Positions 20,074 through 28,732 of a stretch of DNA of 64,000 nucleotides are shown here, piece by piece. The notes beneath the pieces were generated by a model. It did not search any database, was not told where the DNA came from, and saw only the letters and a program-made list of their open reading frames with translations. The DNA is taken from contig NZ_CP070619.1 of the NCBI RefSeq assembly GCF_017068395.1, positions 3,038,001-3,102,000 of the forward strand, given 5' to 3'. This DNA is from Rhodococcus pseudokoreensis (GTDB lineage Bacteria; Actinomycetota; Actinomycetes; Mycobacteriales; Mycobacteriaceae). The position numbers and the translations under genes were made by a program. Numbering within the stretch: the first letter of the stretch is position 1; every line of letters begins with the position of its first letter.

Positions 20074-21279
20074 TCACGAGGTCGCGCGTTCGAGAACTTC
20101 CGTCACGACGTGTTCGGCGATGGCGAGGGACGACGTCGCACCCGGGGAGGGCGCGTTCCGGACGTGGATCACCCGGTGTCCCCCGGTGATGACGAAGTCG
20201 TCCTCGAGGCTGCCGTCGGCGTTCATCGCCTGGGCGCGGATGCCCCGGGGGCCGCGGATGACGTCGGAGCGCCGCACGTCGGGCACGTACTTCTGCGCCT
20301 CCTTCACGAACTGGCCGGTGCTGAGGACGGTGCGGGCCTCGCGGGCCGCCGCCGCCGTGTTCCGCGCCGCGAACCGCCAGAATCCGGGAAACCCGACCGC
20401 CGACACCACGTCCGCGGCCGACCACCCCCGACGGTCGTACGCCTCCCGCCCGAGGGAAAGGAAGGCGTTCGGCCCGAGCATGATTCGTCCGTCGATCCGC
20501 TTCGTGAGGTGGACGCCGAGGAACGGGTACCGAGGATCCGGGACCGGATAGATCAGCCCCTTCACGAGCGAGGACCGTTCCGGCTCGAGCAGGAAGTAGT
20601 CGCCGAAGAACGGCACCACCCGGGGTGTTCGCGGTTCGCCGGACAGCAGCGCGACCCGGTCGGACTGCAGTCCGGCGCACGTGACCACCAGGTCGAAGAC
20701 CTCGGTGCCGTCTCCCGTGGTGACCACCGTTTCCGACGTCCGGCTGTCGAGGCCCACGACCTCCCGGCCGAGCAGGACCCGTCCGCCCGCGGCGGCGATG
20801 TCCGCGGCGAGGGCCTCGGCGACCGCCACGTAGTCGATGATCGCGGTGTGCGGCGAGTGCAGCGCGGCGACTCCGCGGGCATGCGGTTCGATCTCGGGGA
20901 TCTCCTCCCCCGCGATCTTGCGGATACCGGGGACCCCGTTGGCCACCGCTCGGTCGAAGATGGCGTCCATCCGCCCCACCTCGGACGCGTCGTGGGCGAC
21001 CACCACTTTGCCGCACTCCTCGTAGGCCACGCCCTTGTCCTGCGCGTACTGCTGCAGGAGGGTGACACCGCGGCGGCACAGGCGCGCCTTGAGGCTGCCC
21101 GGCGGGTAGTACAGGCCGGCGTGGACGACGCCACTGTTGTGGCCGGTCTGGTGGGCCGCGACCCGGGTTTCCTTCTCGAACAACGTCACCTCGACGGCGT
21201 CCATCCGGTGCAGAAGTTCCCGGGCGACCGCCAGACCGATGATGCCGCCGCCGACGACGGCCGCACGAACCTTCGCCAT
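20074..21279 (-). CDS. lhgO: L-2-hydroxyglutarate oxidase
   Basis: The 401-residue flavoprotein begins with an FAD-binding Rossmann motif (AAVVGGGIIGLAVARELL) and has the family segment HQTGHNSGVVHAGLYYPPGSLKARLC, in which a histidine is the FAD attachment or contact region. The C-terminal end GPRGIRAQAMNADGSLEDDFVI is also typical. It oxidises the metabolic by-product L-2-hydroxyglutarate to 2-oxoglutarate, passing electrons to oxygen or the quinone pool. A GGAGGGG site precedes the ATG. It converges on the TetR gene with 4 bp between stops and is divergent from the XRE gene across a short operator. Confidence 0.92.
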   Translation of the reverse strand: MAKVRAAVVGGGIIGLAVARELLHRMDAVEVTLFEKETRVAAHQTGHNSGVVHAGLYYPPGSLKARLCRRGVTLLQQYAQDKGVAYEECGKVVVAHDASEVGRMDAIFDRAVANGVPGIRKIAGEEIPEIEPHARGVAALHSPHTAIIDYVAVAEALAADIAAAGGRVLLGREVVGLDSRTSETVVTTGDGTEVFDLVVTCAGLQSDRVALLSGEPRTPRVVPFFGDYFLLEPERSSLVKGLIYPVPDPRYPFLGVHLTKRIDGRIMLGPNAFLSLGREAYDRRGWSAADVVSAVGFPGFWRFAARNTAAAAREARTVLSTGQFVKEAQKYVPDVRRSDVIRGPRGIRAQAMNADGSLEDDFVITGGHRVIHVRNAPSPGATSSLAIAEHVVTEVLERATS

Positions 21280-21307
21280 GAGCACCCCTCCGTATACCGT
21301 TTTCGAG

Positions 21308-21323
21308 ATACCATCGATGGTAT
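21308..21323. promoter_or_regulatory. Palindromic operator overlapping the XRE start
   Basis: The 16-bp perfect palindrome ATACCATCGATGGTAT includes the first bases of the XRE ATG and lies 28 bp from the lhgO start, with a related GTATACC just upstream. A protein bound here would block both divergent genes. The XRE protein is the natural candidate. Confidence 0.7.
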
Positions 21324-21591
21324 GTCGACCACCCCTCGACGCACGTCCTTTCCCGGACTGGGAAACCTGTCCGATCGGCGTCGAGCGCTGCTGGACGAAC
21401 TCGTCACCACCCGCCGTGAGCGGGGTCTGACGCAGACGGAGATCGCCGCCCACATGGGCACGTCGCAGTCGGCCGTGGCACGGCTCGAACGCGGCGACGT
21501 CGATCCCCGGCTGTCGACGCTCGAACGGTATGCCGAGGCCGTGGGCCGGACGGTCGACTGGACGATCTCACCGCACCGGGAGTCACCATGA
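21322..21591 (+). CDS. Small XRE-family regulator
   Basis: The 89-residue protein has an HTH_3 domain over residues 33-75 (ERGLTQTEIAAHMGTSQSAVARLERGDVDPRLSTLERY). The ATG lies inside the 16-bp palindrome, so autoregulation is likely. Its stop overlaps the start of the ClpP-like gene by 4 bp, so the two proteins are made together. It is antitoxin-sized, but the partner does not resemble a known toxin. Confidence 0.85.
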   Translation: MSTTPRRTSFPGLGNLSDRRRALLDELVTTRRERGLTQTEIAAHMGTSQSAVARLERGDVDPRLSTLERYAEAVGRTVDWTISPHRESP

Positions 21592-22244
21592 TCTGGCCAC
21601 CACCCACCCCACCGTCGGTCCCGCCGTTTCACACGCCCTGGCAGCCGGACCCCCGGCTTCCGGCCGCACCGATGCCCGTCACGTCCGTCGGCTCTGCCGG
21701 TGGTCCCGACTGGCTGGCCGAGCGGCTGTTCGACAAACGGATCGTCTCGCTCACCGGCCGGCTCGACGCGGAGGCCGTGAACCGTGCGACGGCGTCGCTG
21801 GCACTGCTCGACGCGTCCGGCGACGACGAGGTCCAGCTGTGGCTGCAGGGCGTCGACGCCGACGTCGACGCGACCACCACGCTCCTCGACACCCTCGACC
21901 TGATGGGCGTCCCGCTGCACGTGCACTGCCGCGGCGACGTCCGCGGAACGGCGATCGCCCTCCTCGCGCCTGCCGACCGGCGGACGGCGGCGGCGCACAC
22001 CACGTTCCACCTCCGCGAACCGCGGACGTCCTGCACCGGTCCGGCGTCGGACGTCGCCATCGCCGCGGAACAGCACGAGCAGCAGTTGCGCAGACTCCAG
22101 CAGCGGATCGCCGACTCCTGCCGGCGTCCCGTCGACACGGTGATCGCAGATATGAGGGACCACCGGATCCTCACCGCCGACGAGGCCCGCGACTACGGGC
22201 TGATCGACACGATCACCGGCCCGCGCTCCGTCGACGGCGACTGA
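21588..22244 (+). CDS. ClpP-like protein without the catalytic Ser-His pair
   Basis: This 218-residue protein has a proline-rich N-terminal tail (residues 1-40) and a crotonase/ClpP fold from about residue 45 (ERLFDKRIVSLTGRLD). Aligning by eye on the ClpP active-site helix, the nucleophile Ser position is G120 (GDVRGTAIALL), and the His of the IHQP motif is R143 (HLREP). It is therefore probably a non-peptidase relative that may assemble into rings. It is translationally coupled to the XRE gene. Function unknown. Confidence 0.7.
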   Translation: MIWPPPTPPSVPPFHTPWQPDPRLPAAPMPVTSVGSAGGPDWLAERLFDKRIVSLTGRLDAEAVNRATASLALLDASGDDEVQLWLQGVDADVDATTTLLDTLDLMGVPLHVHCRGDVRGTAIALLAPADRRTAAAHTTFHLREPRTSCTGPASDVAIAAEQHEQQLRRLQQRIADSCRRPVDTVIADMRDHRILTADEARDYGLIDTITGPRSVDGD

Positions 22245-22390
22245 TCCGGCAGCCGCTCACCTATTCGGCTCACGCACACTTTTTCGGCCGCAATTTCGGG
22301 TGCGCGAACCGAGAAAGAGTGCACCTGTTCGGGCCGGGCCGCGCACACAGGCTCTTGCGCCCCGCACCTCGGCGGGGGAATCATCCGAGG

Positions 22391-24697
22391 ATGACGGTCG
22401 AACGATCGCGCATCACGGTCCACGGGGTCGTGCAGGGTGTCGGTTTCCGCCCGTTCGTCGCGCGACTCGCCGGTGACCTGGGGCTGCACGGCCATTGCGG
22501 CAATGACGACGTCAGCGTGTTCATCGAGATCGAGGGCAAGTCCGCGTCGGTGTCGGAGTTCGTGCGCCGGCTCCGCACGGACGCGCCGCCGATGGCGGTG
22601 ATCGTCGACGCGAAGGTCCAGCCGGTGCCGGTGCGGGGGGACGAGTCGTTCCGGATCATCGACAGCCGGCACGTCCCCGGCGCGCGGACGCTGGTGTCGC
22701 CGGACGTGGCGACGTGCGCGGATTGTCTTCGCGAACTGGCGGATCCCCGCGATCGCCGGTACCGGCATCCGTTCGTCAACTGCACCAACTGCGGGCCGCG
22801 GTTCACGGTGATCACCGACCTTCCCTACGACCGGCCGAACACCACGATGGCCGAGTTCCCGCTGTGCGCGGCGTGCCTGGCGGAGTACCGCGACCCGGCG
22901 GATCGCCGGTTCCACGCGCAGCCGGTGTGCTGCCCCGACTGCGGTCCGCACCTGTTCGCCGAGATCGACGGTCGCCGGGTGGACGGGGACGACGCCGTCC
23001 TCACCGCGCTGCAGGGGGCGTTGCGCGGCGGCCGGATCGTGGCGGTCAAGGGCCTCGGCGGGTTCCACCTCGTGTGCGACGCCGCCGACGCGTCCGCCGT
23101 GGCGACCCTCCGGGCGCGCAAGCACCGCCCGGACAAGCCGTTCGCGGTGATGACCGCGGACCTGTCCGTGGCCGCCGAACTGTGCGAGATCTCCGAATCC
23201 GAAAGCGCGCTGCTGCGCCATGCGGCCCGCCCGATCCTGTTGCTGCGCAAGCGGAATACGGCCACGATTGCCGACGGTATCGCGCCCGGGATCGACGACC
23301 TCGGGGTGATGCTGCCGTACACCCCGCTGCACCACCTGCTCTTCACCCCGACGCCCGGCAGCGACGTCGCCCCTCCGCGGGTGCTGGTCATGACGTCGGG
23401 CAACCTGAGCGGCGAACCGCTGTGTTTCGACAACGACGACGCCCGTACCCGGCTGCGGGGCATCGCCGACGCGTTCCTGTTCCACGACCGCCGGATCGCG
23501 GTGCCCTGCGAGGATTCCGTGCTGGCGGTGGCGGACGGGGCGGTGCTGCCGATCCGGCGGTCGCGCGGGTTCGCGCCGCTGCCGGTGGTGCTGCCCGCGC
23601 AGGGCCCGGAGATCCTGGCCGTGGGCGCGGAGATCAAGAACACCTTCTGCCTGACCCGCCAGGACTACGCGTTCTGTTCGGCCCACCTCGGGGACATGGG
23701 CAGCCTGGAGAGTCAACGCGCGTTCGAGACGTCGGTGCGGCAACTGACGCATCTGCACGGCATCACCCCGGAGGCCGTGGTCGCCGACCGGCACCCCGGC
23801 TATTCGACGCACCACTGGGCTCGGCGCTACAGCGACAGCACCGGCGTCCCGCTGCTCACCGTGCAGCACCACCACGCGCACGTCGCGTCGCTGATGGCCG
23901 AACACGGACTGGTCGGGACGACGGTGCTCGGTGTCGCATTCGACGGGACCGGGTACGGATGCGACACCACCGTGTGGGGCGGCGAACTCCTCCTCGTCGG
24001 CCCGGACGTCCTCGACTCGCGGCGGGTCGGGCACGTGCAGCCGTTCTCGCTGCCGGGCGGCGACGCAGCCGTCCGGAATCCAGTACGGGTGGCACTGGCG
24101 CTGCTGCACGAGTGCGGCATCGGCGACGTCGACGGACTGCCCTGCGTGGCGGCGATCCCGGCCGCGGAACGCGCGGCGGTGAAGTCGCAACTCGTCTCGG
24201 GTGTCGGGTGCATCCGGACGACGAGCGCGGGCCGCCTGTTCGACGGCGTCGCGTCGCTGCTCGGGGTCCGGCACCGGGTCACGTACGAGGCGCAGGCCGC
24301 CATCGAACTCGAGGCGCTCGCCCGGACCGCCCCGCACCCCGCGCTCCTGACCATGGCGGTGGAGAACGACCAGCTCACACTGCCTCTCCTGGTGTCCGGC
24401 ATTGTCGCCGGGCTGCGCGACGGGACCCCGCCCGCGGCGCTCGCGCTCGGCTTCCACCATGCCCTCGCGGCCGCGACGGCGGACCTCGTCGACCGGGCCG
24501 CCACCGCGACCGGTGCGTCGACGATCGGGCTGACCGGAGGAGTCTTTCAAAACCGTTTATTCCTCGCACTGGTGAGAGCACACTGGGAGAGCAGCGGTTA
24601 TCGAGTCCTCACCCACCACCGGGTGCCTCCCAACGACGGAGGACTCTCCCTCGGCCAGGCGGTGATCGGTGCCGCGGCGACCATGCGCGGACCGTGA
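22391..24697 (+). CDS. hypF: Carbamoyltransferase HypF
   Basis: The 768-residue protein starts the hyp operon. It makes the cyanide ligands of the NiFe site by transferring a carbamoyl group from carbamoyl phosphate to the C-terminal cysteine of HypE. Domains in order: acylphosphatase (HGVVQGVGFRPFVARLA, residues 8-24), two zinc fingers (CADCLRELADP and CTNCGPRF then CAACLAEY and CCPDCGPH), a YrdC-like domain (RKHRPDKPFAVM), and a Kae1-like domain with VQHHHAHVASLMAEHG. The 146-bp upstream region contains an imperfect GCACACTTTTT / AAAGAGTGC pairing but no clear operator. Confidence 0.97.
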   Translation: MTVERSRITVHGVVQGVGFRPFVARLAGDLGLHGHCGNDDVSVFIEIEGKSASVSEFVRRLRTDAPPMAVIVDAKVQPVPVRGDESFRIIDSRHVPGARTLVSPDVATCADCLRELADPRDRRYRHPFVNCTNCGPRFTVITDLPYDRPNTTMAEFPLCAACLAEYRDPADRRFHAQPVCCPDCGPHLFAEIDGRRVDGDDAVLTALQGALRGGRIVAVKGLGGFHLVCDAADASAVATLRARKHRPDKPFAVMTADLSVAAELCEISESESALLRHAARPILLLRKRNTATIADGIAPGIDDLGVMLPYTPLHHLLFTPTPGSDVAPPRVLVMTSGNLSGEPLCFDNDDARTRLRGIADAFLFHDRRIAVPCEDSVLAVADGAVLPIRRSRGFAPLPVVLPAQGPEILAVGAEIKNTFCLTRQDYAFCSAHLGDMGSLESQRAFETSVRQLTHLHGITPEAVVADRHPGYSTHHWARRYSDSTGVPLLTVQHHHAHVASLMAEHGLVGTTVLGVAFDGTGYGCDTTVWGGELLLVGPDVLDSRRVGHVQPFSLPGGDAAVRNPVRVALALLHECGIGDVDGLPCVAAIPAAERAAVKSQLVSGVGCIRTTSAGRLFDGVASLLGVRHRVTYEAQAAIELEALARTAPHPALLTMAVENDQLTLPLLVSGIVAGLRDGTPPAALALGFHHALAAATADLVDRAATATGASTIGLTGGVFQNRLFLALVRAHWESSGYRVLTHHRVPPNDGGLSLGQAVIGAAATMRGP

Positions 24698-24741
24698 CGT
24701 CGGCAGCCCCCGACCGGACGGCCCGGGACGGGAGCTAGTGA

Positions 24742-25491
24742 ATGACCACCACCGCAGAGGCGGGCGGGCACCTCGTCGACACGGACCTGTCGGCTGATCT
24801 CGCCGCCGCGGCATTGTCGCTCGCCCGCAAATTCCATGACGGCGCGACGCTCTGGGTGATCTCACCGCAGTGGGAACCGCACGCCCATCACGTCGCCGTC
24901 GAATTCGTCCATCCCGTGATCATGGGCAAACGGGCGCTGCCGTCGGTGGCCCTCGTCGAACCCGATCCGGTGGCGCAGGCCCGGGTGGCGAGCAGGCCCG
25001 GCGACATCCTGCTGGCGGTGGCGTCGGCGAACGAACCCGCCGTGGTCGACGCCATGCGCCGCGCACCGGCGTGGGGGGCGATGACGCTGTGGATCGGGGC
25101 GGGCCCGCGGCCACCGGCCGGCGCGGCGAACCACATCCTGTGGGTCGACTCGGACGACCCGATGGTCCCGGCCACCGGACGTTTCGTCCTCATGTACCAC
25201 CTGCTGTGGGAACTCACGCACGTCTGCTTCGAGCACTCGGGACTGCTGAAGCCCGACGCCGAGGAGTGCGACGAGACGGTCTGTGTCACGTGCAGCGACG
25301 AGGGCCGTCTCGGTGAGGTGATCATCGAACCCGCCGAACCCCTCGGCCCCGCCCTGGTCCGCACGGCCGCCGGCGAAGAGTGGGTCGACGTCAGCGTCCT
25401 CGGCGACGTCCGGCCGAACGACCTCGTCCTGGTGCACGCAGGTGCCGCGATCACCCGACTCGACGACCCGGGCCAGGAGGCGAACCGATGA
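24742..25491 (+). CDS. Two-domain protein with HypC-like C terminus
   Basis: I do not know a name for this 249-residue protein. Residues 1-170 look like an alpha/beta domain, loosely SIS-like (ARKFHDGATLWVISPQ and PGDILLAVASANEPAVVDA). Residues 181-242 (CVTCSDEGRLGEVI through DLVLVHAGAAITRLDD) match the HypC pattern: an initial Cys, a small barrel, and the VHAGxAI ending. C181 takes the place of the N-terminal Cys of HypC that carries the Fe(CN)2CO unit. It lies between hypF and the SIS gene and overlaps the latter by 4 bp. A role as an extra chaperone or carrier in iron-ligand assembly is inference. Confidence 0.7.
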   Translation: MTTTAEAGGHLVDTDLSADLAAAALSLARKFHDGATLWVISPQWEPHAHHVAVEFVHPVIMGKRALPSVALVEPDPVAQARVASRPGDILLAVASANEPAVVDAMRRAPAWGAMTLWIGAGPRPPAGAANHILWVDSDDPMVPATGRFVLMYHLLWELTHVCFEHSGLLKPDAEECDETVCVTCSDEGRLGEVIIEPAEPLGPALVRTAAGEEWVDVSVLGDVRPNDLVLVHAGAAITRLDDPGQEANR

Positions 25492-26180
25492 CGACGCACG
25501 ACTCGGAAAGCACCAGCTTCCTCTACCCGTTCATCGACTCGGAGGAAACCGACGCCCAGAGTCTCCTCGACGACCTCGCCGCCTCCGCCCGCGGGAAGGC
25601 CGCCGAGAGCGCGCGCCTGCAGAAGGAGTCCCTCGACGAGTACGGGGACGGCCTCACGGCGGCCGGGATCGACATGGCGGACCGGTTCCTCCGCGGCGGC
25701 CGCCTCTACACGTTCGGCAACGGCGGCAGTTCCACCGACGCCGCCACGCTGGCCTCCCTGTTCAGCCGCCCCGCCCGAGGACGGCCGGTGGCGGCGTGGT
25801 CGCTGGCCGCCGATCAGGCCGTGGTGACGGCGCTGGGCAACGACGTCGGCTTCGACCTGATCTTCAAACGGCAGATCATCGCCTACGCCGGGGAACGAGA
25901 CGTCGCGATCGCGCTGTCGACGTCGGGCAACTCCGACGACCTGATGACCGCGCTCACCGAGGCGAAGCAGCGGGAGCTGCTGACCATCGGGTTCGCCGGG
26001 CACGAAGGCGGCCGGATGGCGGCGATGGCGACCGCAGGCGAACTCGACTTCTGCTACACCGTCCATTCGCAGAGCATCCACCGGATCCAGGAGAGCCACG
26101 CGATGCTCGGGTACCGGCTGTGGTCGGTGGCCCAGGAACACATGTCGCGGCCCGCTCCGAATTCTGTGGAGGCTTCATGA
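25488..26180 (+). CDS. GmhA-like SIS-domain protein in hyp operon
   Basis: The 230-residue protein has a sugar-isomerase (SIS) domain with the phosphate-binding motif FGNGGSSTDAATLASLF and a second loop IALSTSGNSDDLM. It is most like sedoheptulose-7-phosphate isomerase GmhA. No lipopolysaccharide heptose genes are near, and it overlaps both neighbours (4 bp each side), locking it into the hydrogenase maturation operon. Such genes occur in other actinobacterial hyp loci to my knowledge, with no established role. It may handle a small-molecule precursor or pair with the preceding SIS-like protein. Confidence 0.8.
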   Translation: MTTHDSESTSFLYPFIDSEETDAQSLLDDLAASARGKAAESARLQKESLDEYGDGLTAAGIDMADRFLRGGRLYTFGNGGSSTDAATLASLFSRPARGRPVAAWSLAADQAVVTALGNDVGFDLIFKRQIIAYAGERDVAIALSTSGNSDDLMTALTEAKQRELLTIGFAGHEGGRMAAMATAGELDFCYTVHSQSIHRIQESHAMLGYRLWSVAQEHMSRPAPNSVEAS

Positions 26181-27277
26181 GCACGACCGAACCGGCCACG
26201 GCGTCGGAACGCGAAGACCGGGTGCTGGAGCGGATCGACAAGTTCCGGCAGCGCCGTCCGCGACTGCTGGACGAGGTGGTGACGCTCGCGCACGGCGCCG
26301 GCGGAAAGTCGTCGGCCGCGCTCGTCGACGCGGTGTTCGTGGAGGCGTTCCGCAACGAGGAACTCGAGCAACTCGGTGACGCCGCCGCGCTCACCATGCC
26401 CTCGGGTGAGCGGCTCGCGTTCTCCACCGACTCGTACGTGGTTCAGCCGCTGCGGTTTCCCGGCGGTTCCATCGGGCATCTCGCGGTGCACGGGACCGTC
26501 AACGATCTCGCCGTGTCCGGTGCCCGCCCCAAGTGGTTGTCGGCGGCGTTCGTCATCGAGGAGGGTTTCCCGATCGCCGAACTGCGGGAGATCGTCGCCG
26601 ACATGAGCGAGGCGGCCGTCCTGTCCGGGGTGCAGATCGTCACCGGCGACACCAAGGTCGTCGGCAAGGGCGCCGCCGACGGCGTCTACATCTCCACCGC
26701 CGGCGTCGGTGTCATCCCGGAGGGCAGGCGGCTGTCGCCCGACCTCGTGCGCGCGGGCGACAAGGTGCTGCTGTCGGGCACCATCGGCGCACACGGGATG
26801 GCCGTGATGCTCGCCCGCGGCGACCTGGCCATCGAGGCCGACATCGCCTCCGACACGGCGCCCGTCAATTCCCTGGTGGAGACGCTGCTGGAGGCGGCAC
26901 CGTCGACGCGGTGGATGCGGGACGCCACCCGCGGCGGCGTCGGCACCGTGTGCAACGAACTGGCCCACGCCTCACAACTCGCCGTCATCATCGATGAGCA
27001 GTCGCTGCCCATCGAGCCTCAGGTTCTCGGTGCCTGCGACATGCTCGGCATCGACCCGCTGTACGTCGCGAACGAGGGCAAGTTCGTCGCCATCGTCGCG
27101 GCGGACGAGGCGGACGCGGCCGTTGCGGCGCTGCGGGCCCACCCGCGGGGAGCCAACGCGACCGCGGTGGGCGAGATCCTGGCCGAACCGCCGGGCATCG
27201 TCGCACTGCGCACCTCGTTCGGCGGCAGCCGGATCGTCGACATGCTCGTCGGCGACCCGCTCCCCCGAATCTGCTGA
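26177..27277 (+). CDS. hypE: HypE, thiocarbamate-forming maturation protein
   Basis: The 366-residue protein belongs to the PurM-like ATPase family. It dehydrates the carbamoyl group received from HypF to a thiocyanate on its own C-terminal cysteine, then hands it to the HypCD complex. The start of the conserved region is LAHGAGGKSSAALVD, and the C terminus ends in the expected Pro-Arg-Ile-Cys. It overlaps the SIS gene by 4 bp and is followed 26 bp later by hypC. Confidence 0.97.
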   Translation: MSTTEPATASEREDRVLERIDKFRQRRPRLLDEVVTLAHGAGGKSSAALVDAVFVEAFRNEELEQLGDAAALTMPSGERLAFSTDSYVVQPLRFPGGSIGHLAVHGTVNDLAVSGARPKWLSAAFVIEEGFPIAELREIVADMSEAAVLSGVQIVTGDTKVVGKGAADGVYISTAGVGVIPEGRRLSPDLVRAGDKVLLSGTIGAHGMAVMLARGDLAIEADIASDTAPVNSLVETLLEAAPSTRWMRDATRGGVGTVCNELAHASQLAVIIDEQSLPIEPQVLGACDMLGIDPLYVANEGKFVAIVAADEADAAVAALRAHPRGANATAVGEILAEPPGIVALRTSFGGSRIVDMLVGDPLPRIC

Positions 27278-27303
27278 AGAACAGCCCGAGAAGGAGAACC
27301 ACG

Positions 27304-27576
27304 ATGTGTCTGGGGATACCCGGTCAGGTGGTCGACATCGTCGACGCCGAACAGCATCTGGCCAAGGTGGACGTGAACGGCGTCCAGAGAACGATCAGTG
27401 TGCGACTGCTCGCCGAAGAAGGTCTCGTCGTCGGTGACTGGGTGCTCGTGCACGTCGGCTTCGCGATGGCGAAGATCGACGAGATCGAGGCGCAGCTGAC
27501 GTTGGATCAGGTGCAGAAGATGGGCGCCGACTACGTGAACGAGATCGACGCGTTCAACTCGTCCGAAATCGCGTGA
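27304..27576 (+). CDS. hypC: HypC maturation chaperone (copy 1)
   Basis: The 90-residue protein begins Met-Cys-Leu-Gly-Ile-Pro-Gly; Cys2 binds the Fe(CN)2CO unit made with HypD and carries it to the large subunit. The beta-barrel and the ending GDWVLVHVGFAMAKIDEIEA are typical, and length is standard. It sits between hypE and hypD, 25 bp from the latter, with a GAGAA-type site. A second copy lies at the end of the structural operon. Confidence 0.96.
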   Translation: MCLGIPGQVVDIVDAEQHLAKVDVNGVQRTISVRLLAEEGLVVGDWVLVHVGFAMAKIDEIEAQLTLDQVQKMGADYVNEIDAFNSSEIA

Positions 27577-27601
27577 CAACAGCAAGAACGAGGTAACAGG
27601 G

Positions 27602-28729
27602 ATGAAGTTCGTCGACGAATTCCGGGACCCGGCGGCGGCGCGCGCCCTGGTCAAATCCATCACCGAACTGGCCCGCGGTGACGAGTTCAAGTTCATGGAG
27701 GTGTGCGGCGGGCACACCCACACCATCTACCGGCACGGCATCGAACACCTGCTTCCGGAGTCCGTGGAGTTGGTGCACGGCCCCGGATGTCCGGTGTGCG
27801 TCATCCCGATGGGCCGCGTCGACGACGCCATGTGGCTGGCCGAGCAACCCGGTGTCATCTTCACGACGTTCGGCGACATGATGCGGGTGCCCGGATCGAA
27901 GGGCAACCTCATCGAGGCGAAGGCCCGCGGCGCGGACGTGCGCTTCGTGTACTCGCCGCTGGACGCGCTGAAGGTGGCCCTCGACAACCCCGACCACCAG
28001 GTGGTGTTCTTCGCCGTCGGGTTCGAGACCACCGCGCCGTCCACCGCGGTGACCCTGGTGCGCGCGCGGGCGCTGGGCGTGACGAACTTCAGCGTGTTCT
28101 GCAACCACGTCACGATCGTTCCGCCGATCAAGGCGATCCTCGAATCCCCCGACCTGCGATTGTCCGGTTTCCTCGGCCCGGGCCACGTGTCCACCGTGGT
28201 GGGGCTGCGGCCGTACCGGTTCGTGTCCGAGGTGTACGGGAAACCGATGGTCGTCGCGGGCTTCGAGCCGCTCGACATCCTCGCGTCGGTGCACATGCTG
28301 CTCCAGCAGATTCGTGAGGGCCGCTGCGAGATCGAGAACCAGTACAAGCGGGTCGTCCGCGCAGAGGGCAACGTGCAGGCACTGAAGCTGATGGCCGAGA
28401 CGTTCGAATTGCGCCCGCACTTCGAATGGCGCGGACTCGGTTTCATCTCGCAGAGCGCGCTCAAGGTCCACCGGAACTACGCCGAGTTCGACGCCGAGGA
28501 GAAGTTCTCGATGCCGGGTGTGCGCGTCGCGGATCCGAAGGCCTGCCAGTGCGGTGAGGTCCTCAAGGGCGTCATCAAGCCCTGGGAATGCAAGGTGTTC
28601 GGGACGGCGTGCACCCCGGAGACCCCGATCGGCACATGCATGGTCTCCCCCGAAGGTGCGTGCGCCGCGTACTACAACTTCGGCAGGCTGCACCGCGAGA
28701 CGGCCCAATTGCTCGGTCAGCGAGGCTGA
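27602..28729 (+). CDS. hypD: HypD, scaffold for Fe(CN)2CO assembly
   Basis: The 375-residue protein has the signature motifs MEVCGGHTHTIYRHG, GPGCPVCV, and the CPVC and C-terminal cysteines (KACQCGEVLKGVIKPWECKVFGTACTPETPIG) that hold the [4Fe-4S] cluster. It binds HypC and is the site where iron receives CN and CO. The gene is followed after 3 bp by the next ORF, so the operon continues. Confidence 0.97.
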   Translation: MKFVDEFRDPAAARALVKSITELARGDEFKFMEVCGGHTHTIYRHGIEHLLPESVELVHGPGCPVCVIPMGRVDDAMWLAEQPGVIFTTFGDMMRVPGSKGNLIEAKARGADVRFVYSPLDALKVALDNPDHQVVFFAVGFETTAPSTAVTLVRARALGVTNFSVFCNHVTIVPPIKAILESPDLRLSGFLGPGHVSTVVGLRPYRFVSEVYGKPMVVAGFEPLDILASVHMLLQQIREGRCEIENQYKRVVRAEGNVQALKLMAETFELRPHFEWRGLGFISQSALKVHRNYAEFDAEEKFSMPGVRVADPKACQCGEVLKGVIKPWECKVFGTACTPETPIGTCMVSPEGACAAYYNFGRLHRETAQLLGQRG

Positions 28730-28732
28730 CCG

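Noticed and set aside
21322..22244. XRE plus ClpP-like pair as a toxin-antitoxin system
   Set aside because: The size of the first protein fits an antitoxin, but the second resembles no toxin family, so only the coupled arrangement is reported.
22245..22390. Possible operator or terminator before hypF
   Set aside because: The GCACACTTTTTCGG / CCGAGAAAGAGTGC pairing is imperfect and widely spaced, so I do not call a feature.
22193..24550. A 785-codon open frame antisense to hypF
   Set aside because: HypF on the plus strand has all expected motifs. The antisense frame is open because of high GC at third codon positions; its product is Arg/Gln/His-rich with no domain.
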